A DNA stretch of 64,000 nt from Parus major (taxonomy: Eukaryota; Chordata; Aves; Passeriformes; Paridae): NCBI RefSeq assembly GCF_001522545.3, contig NC_031772.1, positions 2,364,603 through 2,428,602 on the forward strand, read 5' to 3'. The notes beneath the pieces were generated by a model. The model was not told the DNA's origin, made no database searches, and saw nothing but the letters and a program-made list of their open reading frames with translations. The position numbers and the translations under genes were made by a program. The first letter of the stretch is position 1, and every line of letters starts with the position of its first letter. Of this stretch, positions 24,401-37,102 are shown in pieces.

Positions 24401-27400
24401 AATCAATGTTGAAGGACAAGAAAGCCCCCCAGCTAACACTTATAAAAATCTGCCTCTTTTACTTCATTCTGTTACCTACTTGTTTTCTTTTATGACATGA
24501 TGGAGAGAGCTCTGAGCCGCAAGAGGTGAATAAAAGAGAAAACTTCTTCAAACAGTGAAACTTCCCAATTCAATCTGTGGTAAAGCCAGGCATTCCAGAT
24601 ACAGAATTTAATTTCTTTTAAACTTACTTCACTACTCAACAAAAAAGATAGGAGAGAGTAAAGAGACAGTTTTACACAGGAGGCACCTGCCTTATTTCTT
24701 TTAAACAAGGAGCTATTTTCCTCCAAAATAAAAGTTCTGAGTAAAACAATCAAGCTGATATATCTGCAAAATCTTTCCTGAATCAAAGTGCCATTCCAGG
24801 TACGTATTTTAATAGCTCAGCACAAAGCTCAGGATTACATTTCCTGTCATATGGAAGTGGAGGTGTCCAGGCTGCCAGGGCAGCTTTTGGAATGGGATGT
24901 TTTAAATGCTCTAACTGTATGGAATATGCACCTAATGTCAGAGCAGAACATAAGCAATACACGTAAATTAGTGCCAAAATCTACTCAAGGGCTACTTGGC
25001 CTCTGCTCAGGGTTGTAGCAGTGATGATTTGAAGGCTCCCTGCTATTCTCCTTCCAAAGGTCTGAGGTGTCTCCAGGCAGCTTCTGTGTTTTACTGATTG
25101 TGATGAACAGTTTTATATTTATTGGACTTCGCTGATTACTACTTGTCCATTGACAGCTAATATTTGGAGGAATTTGAGCTACACTAACAGTAACAAACAC
25201 TGACTGTCAAGAAACCTTATCCATGTGCCAGGCCTTTGAAACCAAGATCTTCTGGCTAGGATAAGGCAAGTAGAAACCCACAGCAAGGTCACAACCTCCA
25301 GAAGCTGATGTACCACAAGGTGCTACTGCCTGAAACATTTCTTCTGGTGTACAGAAGTCACTGCAATCAATTTGGATGAAAAGTCTTTACACTTCAATTA
25401 AGTAGGCTAAATTGCTTGGTTCAATCAGTAACACAAACAAGGAAAAAAAAAACAATACAAGCCCCCCCTGAATTCATTACTCATGCATTTTCATTTTTTG
25501 TCTCATTCTTCAAATAGACTTTCAGTACAGTAACTTCAAGTGTGACAAATAAGGGATTAATTCTTTGAGGAACTGCTATTAACTCAGCATTGAATGTCAC
25601 CAATTTACCCTTCTCCACAAGTTTTTAGCTGCTTTATAAAATTTTGTTATACCCTTAGTGGGACTTTGGATAAAATGAATTCTCAGAGTAATTATCCACG
25701 TTAAGGAGCTGACTACCTCTGCTGGAAATGAAAACGCTGAGCACCTCAGTGGGCACTGAATTTTGGGTGTTATCTCCAGATCTGTGAGCCAGGCTGCACA
25801 GCTCAGAGAGGAGTCAATGGACTGTGCAGACACTGCACTCCATCACTCCACAAGTGCAGGTAGGAGAATTGGGATTTGCGTGGATGTGCTGATGCTTTGG
25901 AGGAATGGGGACTCCTTTAATGTGTCCTTCACACAGCAGATGGTTCGTGAAATCTGCTTCATGCTTGGGGAGCTTTGTCAAGGCTTGTAAAGATTTGTTG
26001 CCCACTGCTTTAGCCACAGAATGAAGGTTTATACCCACACCAAAAGCACCTAAAAATTAAATTGGAATAACAACAGCTCATAGAATAATCAGAGTTTTTC
26101 TAAAACTGAAGGAATATTTGGTTTCAGTTAAATAATGAGGTTTGGTGTGACACTAAGAAATTTTACACTCAAATATAAAAACCAGTGTTCATAATCCCCT
26201 AAAACCTTGTTTTCCCATTGTTAGAGAAAACATAAAATGTAACAACGTGTATTTACAATCTTTAGGAGCATTTCAAGCACAAGTTGCCCCATTCTTTATA
26301 GGTTGCACTATGTATAAACAATTAGAATATCTGGTAGTATAGAAAGGTGAAACCAAAGTTTCTCAGCTGAGATCAAACCTTTGTAAATCCTTGGACCTCT
26401 CTGACATTTACTAATGTATTTTCTCATGTGCCATCAATCAGTTTGTAACTTTAAGCCTCTTTTTTTTTTTTTTTGCTTTGTTATTATTGTACCAGAGTGG
26501 AACCTTGGGGCAACACTGCTGTAAATTGTTTACTTCTTCTTACTCTGGCTTTAGTTTCTTATCAAGTTTCTAATCCAAAGCAATAATTTACCTGACAATT
26601 CATGACAACTCCTTTTCTATTAATCTGTCAAAGACTTTAATCTTTTAATATGCCAAGGAATTATTCCAACAAGGTGTAGAGTATCTGTTATTCAATCAAC
26701 ACACAAGAAATCCTAAAGAAGCGGGATGGGGAAATATCCCATTACAGAGGCCATGAGGGCACAAGTTAGTTTTTTTTATAAATCGTTCCTATAAGAATTT
26801 TAGAAGGTTTTAGATATTTTGAAACATTTTTCCAACATGTTTTGTCATTTTGAAATGATCATTTCTAGAATTTGGTAAAAACTTGATGCAGCAGCTGCTA
26901 CCTTCTTCCTCCCACCGTTTATTTTGATGTAAACATCTTTTGTTTGCAGCTTGCTCGTGTTCATGTATTCCTTCAAAATACAGAGATCTATAAAATCTGT
27001 GCTTGAAGATTTTTTACACTCCTCTGTCAAGCTCTGGCACCTCCATTTTTTGCTCTGGTTCTAATGGCAGTGGAATAATGCAAGTAAATAATCAATTTTT
27101 CACCACCACATGATTCTCAACTCTGCTCTCTGCTTCCCTGTATTCTGTCAGAGTTGCTGATTCCTTTACAGTTTTCATATTTCTGATTAATCCAGCCCAG
27201 GATGTGTTTTCCACTGGTTTCTGGTACACTGTCTTACTTAGCTTGTACAAATTTTTATTGACTTCAGTAGGTGACATTTCCATTTTCTCACAGAAAGAAA
27301 CTTATTTCAGAACCTTCTGCCAAGACCTTTGAAACAATACCAAAAACATCCCAATACATCCCTTTTTATACCTTCTGATAGTCCTCTTTTGCCAAGAATG

Positions 27401-28492
27401 AAGGTCTAAGTAAAACATGGGCATTTTACAGCCCTATCTAATCATGAAAATATTACCTACACAGAACATTCCATAAAATGCACTGAGATCTGAGTTTTTG
27501 CTGTAATTCATTGCTTGAACCTTCCACATCCAGTGGCTTGCCAAGACTCACAAAGGGAAAGCTGAAGGCAGTAGATGTGTTCTCACATTTGATTCATTGT
27601 CTGGCCCTCCCCAAACCCACTGAAAAGGCTCCAAAATGAGTTTTTACACAACTAAACTACGGCTGCAGCTGACTGGAAAATAGAGGGAAAGGTGAATGCC
27701 CAGTTAATGGTCATAAGGAAGTAGAGAAGCAAAGTTGAAGCCCTAATGACTTCTGAATTTACTCACTTAGAATTTCAGCCCATCACTGAGGTGTTTCTGT
27801 TGATGTCTTCGCAGGGTACTGGTCAAATAAGAACCTGTTCTTTACAATATTATAAATATTTTAGGAGAATGTAATACCCTTCAAAGTCCTTGAAGTCTTA
27901 CCATGAGTTAGCATGCTGGCCATACAAAATAATTCAAATCTGACCACATCCATTATGTTATCCAGCTAAGGCTTTTCAAGTGGGCATCAATAGCCTGTTA
28001 TTACACATATAAATACAGATATACATATTAATCATACAATAATTCTACCAAAGTTGTTCCTCTTCTGAGAACATAAAGTATTTTGAAAGAGGATTTTATT
28101 TACTGGTCCTGCCATCACTATATAATATCAGCTTCTTCACATTCAAAAGAGTCTAAATCATATTACATAAACTCCACAAACTATTTCCATATATAACAAC
28201 ATCTTCTCCATTTCCTGCCCCACACAATGACAATGATATCAGTTCAGCTATTAAATAACCAACATTCTGACACCACAATTCTGTAAAAGTTTACTTCAAA
28301 TGAAAAAAAGACCAAACTGCAGAACTAGACAGTGTTACAGAAGAGCCTGAATTTGTCATTAGTTTGTCTGACAGGGAGAAAAGAAAATCTGGAACAACAT
28401 TTAAGATGTTTTAAATAAATATGTATATATAAATAGTTTGTCTCTCATTAGTGGCTTTTGTCCTCCTTGACCTTATTCTCCCAGAGAAGAGT
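21410..28492. other. Unique AT-rich DNA, no gene seen
   Basis: Contains an A16 run followed by GAA/GAAA repeats at about 22206-22235, T runs near 23250, 23450 and 26462, and otherwise non-repetitive sequence. Birds lack active L1, so these homopolymers are better read as slippage than as retroposon tails. The block at about 24170-24420 is unique and balanced in composition and could be constrained, without direct proof. No exon, RNA gene or transposon end recognised. Confidence 0.55.
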
Positions 28493-28546
28493 TAGGATTT
28501 ATTTTTTAACTATTTGAGCTAGGATTTATTTTTTAACTATTTTAGC
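28493..28546. repeat. 27-bp tandem duplication
   Basis: Two adjacent 27-bp copies beginning TAGGATTTATTTTTTAAC, at 28493-28519 and 28520-28546, differ at a single base (G versus T near the end). The near identity points to a recent duplication. Confidence 0.9.
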
Positions 28547-31500
28547 TTTTGCCATACAAGATTTCTGAGAGTTACATTCAGGAAATTGGGTTTGTGCATC
28601 ATGCCAGGTCTGGCATGTGAGGAAATCTGCTACATGCTGGATTTTTCCCCCCCATTCCTGTCCAAAAATACACAGCACAATTTCCATCCCATCATTTCAG
28701 CTAAGAAGAAAATCTGACAATTTATTACAGTCCTCCTGTGCCAGATAATAGTCCAATTGATGGTATGTGACAGAGCAGCTTAACTTCAAGAGCCAGCGCT
28801 TCTTCATATAACTGCTGTCACTTTTGCTTTTCTCAACTTCACCTCAGTAACTGATTTTTCCTTGCTGCTGTTTTAATTTTGATATGTCTTGTTTCCTCAG
28901 GAGGTTGCCAAGAAAGTGAATAAAAAATAGGCTGATGCAAAATATTCTGCATAAGGTGCCCCATCTCCCCTCGAACTCATCCACAGAGAAGAGTGTGCAG
29001 ATATTTGTCAGAGATCTGATGCAGGCAAACCAAAGCTTAAAGTGTAAAAACTTTTTTATTTTCCACTTGGAAAAGTGTCAGCCTGCCTCCACACCTCCAC
29101 TGAAACACTGTTAATTAGTCCAGACCAAGGTCAGCTTGCTACTGCACCTAAATTTGCCCATGCATGACTTATTCTGCAGTCACAACCAAGTGTTTGCAAC
29201 AGAGGAATTTCTGAGTGTAAATAAGGTGGAAATGATCAACACCCACCCACACACAGTGATTTAAACATCATCACCAATACCCACAGCGTTTCCCCTCTGG
29301 TGAGAATTCTCCTTTTGGGATGCCTGCCTCAACTGGGAGAGAAATCAGTGAGAACAATGCAATTATGAGTAATGCAGTATTTTTAATTTACCCATTTGTA
29401 AAATAAATAGCGGAAATAGTAGAAATTAATTGTGGAACACCAAGAGGCTCAATCCTTTTCAGATCAAGACTCGTTAATTTCAGATTCTGTAGATATTGAA
29501 TGATTAAATCTGCATTATGAGTTAATGCACATACTTAGGATTTTATCATGCTTAAGACATTTACCTTCATAAGGACCTAATAAGTAACATAACACAGAGT
29601 GGAACTGAACTTTTACAGCAAATATTGGAGTATCTCAGATGCAAATAAAACAAAAGTTAATTAACTTCTTTTAAGGTTATACATTAATTCCTTTCCAGTT
29701 ACTGAAATTAAGATTTTTTAATAGCTGTTTGCTTTAAATATTATAAAGATTTTTTTTAAGCTTTATTTAAGAAACTTTTTAAGCAGAAAGAAAAAAAAAA
29801 TAGAATCCTTCAGTGATGCTTGCTTTTTCCTTTGAAATACTAGAACAGCCTGCATGTTTGAATCTCATTTAACTGAATAATTCTGAAATCTATTATTACA
29901 GTCAAGCCTTTAATGACAAAGCACTTTTGAAGAGATCCATGGACCATGCCACGTTCCTGCACATTTGAAAGAAGTAACAAGAGCACTCCCTTGCAATACT
30001 TATAAGTCTTTTTATTTATTTAAATAAAAGATTTTTCTTTTAGAATTATGTACTTCTTGTAATGCTCCTTAGCTTCAAGTCTCCTCAACCCCAGGTGCAT
30101 TTAAACAATCAAACTGTGATTTGCTAATGGGAACACAAAATAAAACCACAATCTGATTGTGTTTCAGAGATAATGCTGGTGTCTTGTCCCCCCTTCCACT
30201 CCAGAAGAGCAGTTTGGGGTGGCTGCTAGGCCAGACACAGCCAGACAATGCTCAGCACTTATTCAGACACTGGAAAATAAAAGGTGAAAGTTGTGCATTC
30301 TAACTCTGCGTTCTTTGTAACCATCCTCCAACCAAAGAGGGGTTTAAATTATATATTTATACACCACTTAAACAACATGGGAATAAAGCTTCACTGTTAA
30401 ACATACATAGGTGGGGATCATCTTTCAATAGAGCCCTTATTAAATTAATGCATAATTTAATACAGTGCAGAGATCAACAACAAAATTCAAAACCCTGGTA
30501 TTTTTATTGAATCCAAGCCCCTGAGTGTTTGGGAAGTAATATAAAATTAAAAGCTTTTTAACCTTAGCTCCTCTAATAGTCACAATTATTTCACTGTTTG
30601 CCTGAGAGTTCAATCCAAAAATCTACTGAAAGTCAGTGGAAGTGCTTTGTTGAATTAAACAAACAAAGAGAAAAGCACGAAACCTCCTGGATCAATTAAG
30701 TCACACTGCAATTTGTATAAGGTTGAAGCAGAGAAGAGAAGCTAATTCTGTCAGCTGGCTTCACCCTTGGATCTTGCTCTGACTTTCCTGTCCGCACGTG
30801 CTAACTCATTTACAAAATCTCTCTTGGACTGGAGACAAAAGATCTCCCACTAGATAAAATCTGGGACTCCTCCATGAGCAAACATGGCAGAGGATGCATC
30901 AGGCATCACTCCTCCCAGCTCAGCCTTCAAAATGGGCTTTCAGAGCCACCCTCAAACACCATCTGCATGTTTCACACACCCTACTGTCCTGCTTTAAAAA
31001 TACATTTACACTTCTGTCTGAATCTCTGAAAAACAGTTACCAAATACCCGCAGAAAATGAACGTTTTGGAATTGCGTTGGGTGAGTTGTGTCTCTTTGTG
31101 ACATTGGGCCTCAGAGCATCCCAAAGGGCTCCTTGGAAACTCTCAGGAGTGGAGCAGCTTTGTGTTTCCTGCTCAGAGCCCTTAAAAACCCTGGTTAAAA
31201 CAAAAAAAAAAATAAAATAAAAGTTCCCAAGTCCTCAGGAAAGTTCCCTGATGAGAACTGAGTCGGTGCCATGGAAGGTGAGGCAGGAAGGATTAGGGAT
31301 GCTGCACTCTGGGGATGGAGCATTTATGGGACAGCTGCCCAGGAAAGCTCAGCTCTGGGGCCCTGTGGGCTGCACAGCCCTACAAACCAGGGTCAGAGGA
31401 ATGTGGTTATATTCTGCATTAAACAGCCACAAGATCACACCCACAAAGAATCAACTTCTAAATATTAATTAAAAAAACCCAACAAACCCCCTCAGTTTAG

Positions 31501-34500
31501 TCATAGCCACTGACACACACACAAGACCAGAGCTCAGTGGAATCTCTCAAATGCAGCCAAGTGAACCAAGAATCAGCTTTTTCTACTCAATTCTTAAAAT
31601 GTGAACAACTGACTTCATCATTCTCCTCCACCCCATAAAAATCTTCACTTATCATCAATAATTGGAAGAGATAATTTTAGTAGGGTTATAGATGCTGATA
31701 CACTCAGGGTGTTCTAACATTAGTGGCAGTTTTAAAAATGAGTTTCTGCTTTGGCATCTGTTGATGGAGAACGTCTCCAAATATTTGCAGATTTGCAGCC
31801 CTCGGGTTTCAAGGTAAGCTGTTCCTCTCTGCTGTGTTCTGATCCATAATAACTCTGATTCAAACTTAACACTTCCCAAAAATACAAAGTGTTTGTAATG
31901 AATTCAAGCAAACACATACTCCTCTAAGAGCTGACTTTTTGGGTTAAATTTTTCAAGTCAGCATTAAATAAGCTAAATTTATACAGGAGGAACCGTTTAA
32001 GCCTCAGCTTCAAAACCCTGAGCCAGGATGGCCAGAGTTAGGAACTATTAACTCCCAAATTGAATCACAGGGCTCAAAGGACTGGAGACTTTACACACCA
32101 TATGTGCTGTGAAGGTGTCCTAAAAGAAGGGATTATGGAGTGTGTTGGGTAAAAAAGGAGTGAAAAAGAGTGTACAAGCATGCACTGTCAGTATTTCCAC
32201 CAGTTAATTAAAAGAAAATCTCTCACTTCCAGATCAGATAACATGACTCTATTGTTTCACTACTAATCTCTTGTGCAATTTTTCAAGTAGCTACTAATTC
32301 AAGATAGTATTTTCACCAAAATTAATAGCCCAGTTTCCACCTTTATGTACTTGTCAAAGGCGTGCTGACCTTCATTAACAATGATAGCAACATTTTTTAA
32401 TAGATGCAAAATGGTGGCATTTGGGGAATAACTTCAGACCTCTGCTTATTCCTCCCTCAAACCTTCTCCAGGCTAAACACGGGCACGTTTTGCTGACTCT
32501 GTGTAAGCTGGGGATAAAAAAGGTCTGAACTTTAACAGATTATAAAATAAACCTTCGTAGATTTTCTGATACCCTCTTAATTACACTAGCACAGGTTCCT
32601 CCAAGTGAGCTGAAGGCTCCTTAGCATTCCCTTTACTATCACTGCTCCTGAGTGGGTGATAATTTGTCACTGAACGTTGGCTGCTGCCTAAAGCTTGAGG
32701 GAAAATCTCAACACATGGCAGTGCTCTGTCAGATCCTGGAGCAGCCCTCCATCTCCCAAGGCAGCCAGATGATCAAAATTCTTCAAGACGACACATGTTA
32801 GTCCTAGAACTCCTTGTCTAGAAGCGTCAAGAGGAATGGCCAGCGCAGATCAAAGCACTCATCCATCTAATCCCAAATCCTGTCTTCAACAGTGACGTTT
32901 TAAGTAAAGGACCCAAAACTCTTCATTCAGGAGACAAATCTACCCTGTGAAAAATGTACTTTTTACTACAAGTGCCACAAGACTGTTTATGCAAGGAGGC
33001 ATAAGATCTGTAATCCTTTCAATACTCTGACATAATTTAAATACTAATCGTTTCAAGTAGAGTGTTATTTTATTCTTATTAATGTTCAGTTCAGGGTACC
33101 ATATGGCAATGAGTGATGTAGATTAATTATTAGTCCCAGGAGAAAAACAAGTTCTCTGTGCTGATTTTGAGCTGGCCAGTTTTCCATTTCTCTGCTCTTC
33201 CTCCTTGAAGAGTTTAGAAAATACCCTCCCCACATCTTCCATGATCCCATATCACAACTTTCCCACATCACCTCTCAAAAATCAAACCTTCCCCTTCCAT
33301 TAGGCGATTTCAATGAACAAAAATAAAGACTAGACTAGGATGCTGAAATATAAACTGGAGATTGTTTTCTTGGGTATAATGGGTTAAAAGTCAGGTGAGA
33401 ATCAGCACTTTATAACTTATATATAATTTATATTATAATAATTACTATTATTACAGGGAGATAATGTGAAAACACGGCAGGCAGGAGGTGGGAGAGCCGA
33501 CCCTACAAATGGGAACCACATCTGTCCAACACCTGGCATCCCCTCCAAGTTATCTGTAAATCCTCTATGCCTTCACTGCTTGTTCCCTTCAGTCCTCCCC
33601 TGCCAGAAATTTCCACCTTAGAACTGTTCAGGGGGATTCTGAAATACTCAAATGCAACATTAATGGGGAGTTATTTAAGTGCAAATATATGGATGAACAA
33701 ATTAGAAGTGTTTTCGAGAGTTGTACTATAAAATAAACTTAGAAATAGTGAAAAAGTAAAAAAAAAACAGGCAACTGTTTTGGGATTTTGGGGTTTTTTT
33801 GCTTGTTTGGTTGGTTTTGGTTTTGATTCTTTTCAAGGGAGGAAGTTAGATGATTGAAAGAAAAAACAAGTTTCTAGTCACATCCTTGATTCCTTGATCT
33901 ACGTGTTTTGGGGGTTTTTTTGTGTCAGCCCTTTGGCATAACAACCAATGCTCCATTTTTGCACAGTGCCTAATACATCTTGGAGGCAATTATTAATAAT
34001 ATATAATCCATCTAGACTTGCAAATTTTTTTTTCCCATTTATTATACCTGCTCAGGCAAGTTTGACAGACTAAAATATTCACTTAAATGATTCCTTGATT
34101 TACCAGAATGTAGCAGGTCAACGCAGGCCAAAACTTACATTCCTATTTTAAATTTGCCTTCCTAAACTAGGAAAGGTATTTAATTAAAACACCAAATCTC
34201 ACTTTATTCGAGGTAACTTGTAAACATGCATTAGGAAGTTTATTCCTGAACCACTGTTAGTGTGGGATTTGCTTCTTGGCTACTGTATGGCTCATTAAAT
34301 ACCTGTTTTTCTTCTTGCTGGTGACAGGTGAGTTGGGCCATGCTGTAATTAAGGACAGTGTTAACAGCTGTACCAGAGACATATTTCAGTGAAGCTCAGT
34401 CATGTTAAAACACCTGAATTAAGGTGTTTCATGAACTCAGTAGCTGCTGTTCTTTAATGTATGGGACAAAATAAACACCCATGGGCAGCAGTGTGACTGC

Positions 34501-36860
34501 AGCACAGCTACTGGCCTTGCTAGATGGGAGCCATTTAGACAACAAATATTGGCTATTCTAGATTTTAAATGGGAAAATTATTATTCTTTAGCTTGGAGAT
34601 TTACTCTTGAAACAATGCCTTGGACCTGCACAGATTTGTACTCTAAATGGAGCCCTACAGATGAGAAAGAACTGAGTAGTTTCCAAATGTAGTTGCCAAA
34701 CATCCATAATAAAATTATTCTTTTTCTGTAGGAACATAAGAGAATGTCTGTGTATGTGGATTATCATAGGAGGGCCTATCCACTGGGAAAATATAGAAAT
34801 GACAACCCTAAAATCAACAGGAAGGGCCAAAAAATCCCCAACAGTGAGGAAAAGAAAAAATAAAAAAAATGACAATCTAAATGTTCCTGTTACATGCAGA
34901 AGAATTGCCAAAAGAAAAAAAACAAGGAACATAAAAATATTAGCTCAGGTCAGGAGGGTTCTCATTAGAAATAGTTCATTAAATGGTCAGTGTTAGCCTT
35001 TTGTCTTATTGAAATTAAAAATGAGATAAATGGAACCTACGTAGATGCTTAGGGGGGAAAGTTTGAAATCAGTCTTCATAATTATTTGTCAATTAAGTTT
35101 GCAATAAATAAAAATAAAATGCACCAAATACAGCTGTTTTCAAGGAGTGTTTCCAGCCATTATGACCCACACAGAGTAAATCCTGCTATTTTACCCTCTT
35201 CTCCTTTAGACTGTGACATATTTCTGTATTCTGTAAATTATAAAGAAAGCACACATTACTGTAGTTTTGCTCTGCAAAAGTCACTGCAGAAAAAAAATCT
35301 GCCTACATATGTCAGTTTTTGCTTTGCAGACAAAAGTGATAGGTGCATTGCTTATACAAGGATCCTGACAACCACATCAAATAAACTTCATTTTTCATGG
35401 AGTAAACTGACACTGACATTTCATATGGGGAACAGGGGACAGATTTTCAAATCTATGGAAATCTTTGACAGCTCAGATACAAAAACAGGCTGGGGTACCG
35501 TAGACATGTCAGGGAAGAATAAAATCAAACTTTTTCATAGACAATAGGAAAGATTTTAAAATTTACATATTTATGGGCTTGTTCAGTTACTCTACAGCAA
35601 AGGGAATAATCATCATATTTCCTCAAATAAATCAGTAATTCACATTCATTATATCTTCTCCTCTGCTTTAAAAAGGAGTGTTGACTACCCTAGGAGTTCA
35701 GGTGAAAGATTTCTCAAGCTTTGCCTTTAGAAATTCAAATAATAAATCCAATTTATTAAAGACAATTGCCTTTAATTGAATAACAATTAATTTTCCATTT
35801 TTTAGGGCAAAGAGAGGAGAGCTTTATAAAATCCATAAAGGCACTTTCTGCAAGATGATATCAGTTTCTTTACCTCAGTCCTGGGAAAGTAATTGGAGGA
35901 ACACACTGAACAAAGAGAAAGTTTAGATTTCCATTGTGCTGTGTGGAGGCCAGATTACCCCAGAATCCTAAATGCAAATTAATGCAAATAGTGCTGTTTC
36001 CTTATGGCACAACATTATTGGGGTGGTGTAAAGCAAAAAAAAAAAAAAATAAAAAAAATCAGCTTTTAATGGCTATGGAATTTAGAAGTGAAACAGTAAT
36101 AGCAGCTTATGGATTTCAGAATTTCCTATATGTTATGCTTTATAAGATTTTGAACATTTTAATCTAAAAAAAGAATATGAATAAAAATAAAAATAAATAA
36201 AAATAATAATTTCTTCTGTTTTCAAAGATAAAGTCTCCTGCACAAGGATTCATGGCTGTCTTGTTTGTTCACAACCCAAGGGAAACAGCAAGACAAGGCA
36301 CGAACAGCCCCTGATTATCTGAATAGAATGTTAACATCCAAATCCATTTCTCACAGATGAAATATTAATAGGTGTATGGATAGTTTGCTCCAAACAAAAA
36401 TTAGCTACTGTTTTATTATATAAAACTGCTAATTCAGGATACAACACAGCCAGTGTCTCCAGGAGTTTGCAGCAGATGATGGTGTGGGCAGTGATTAAAA
36501 GCAATGACACTGGCTGTTTATAAAAGAACAGTAGCAATAAAATAAACATGCTTTATTTTTTAAATATTTTATATAAAAAATATAAATATATATATTTATA
36601 TACTTTTTATATTTTATTTATATACAATAAATATTTCAAAAAAATCTCCACACAGTTCAAGTTTAACCCATTACATGTGACAACCTATTATCTTAAAGTA
36701 CCTCAGTTAATTATGTTAATTCTTGTAATAATAAAGTAAATCAACATCTTAGATTTTCATATTGAAAAAAACCAAAAAACAAGTATCCAGGTCACATTCT
36801 ACATGTCATTCCAATATTTTATAAGACTTCCTTATGGAGTTCAAGGTAGGAGAAATAATT
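28547..36860. other. Unique AT-rich DNA, no gene seen
   Basis: No gene recognised. Named contents: A-rich runs at about 31201-31220 and 36034-36058, G/T-rich sequence at about 33775-33835 and 33905-33925, AT-rich sequence at 33417-33450, and A4T-type simple sequence at 36175-36210. A 153-codon frame at 35086-35547 (+) is the longest in non-repetitive sequence, but has no recognisable domain, no promoter or splice context and unbiased AT-rich codons, so I do not call it a gene. Confidence 0.55.
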
Positions 36861-36874
36861 ATTTTGGATTAAAT

Positions 36875-37102
36875 ATATATACAAGACTATATATATATAT
36901 TTATATATATATTTGTATATAAAATTATGTATATAAATATATATCTATATCTATATCTATATCTATATCTATATAAATATAAATATAAATATAAATATAA
37001 ATATAAATATAAAAATATAAAAATATAAAAATATACATATATAAATATAAATATAGATATAAATATATAGAAATATATATATTTTTATATATATATATAT
37101 AA
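36875..37102. repeat. Compound AT microsatellite (TATA / TATATC / AAATAT)
   Basis: About 230 bp of nested simple repeats: alternating TA, then about six CTATAT hexamers (about 36944-36972), then ATAAAT hexamers (about 36972-37010), ATAAAA variants, and a closing TA run. The changing unit along one axis is typical of step-wise slippage. The sequence is almost GC-free and should melt easily. Confidence 0.93.

Noticed and set aside
35086..35547. 153-codon plus-strand frame
   Set aside because: Longest frame in unique DNA, but near what is expected by chance in 64 kb over six frames. No recognisable domain, no promoter or splice context.
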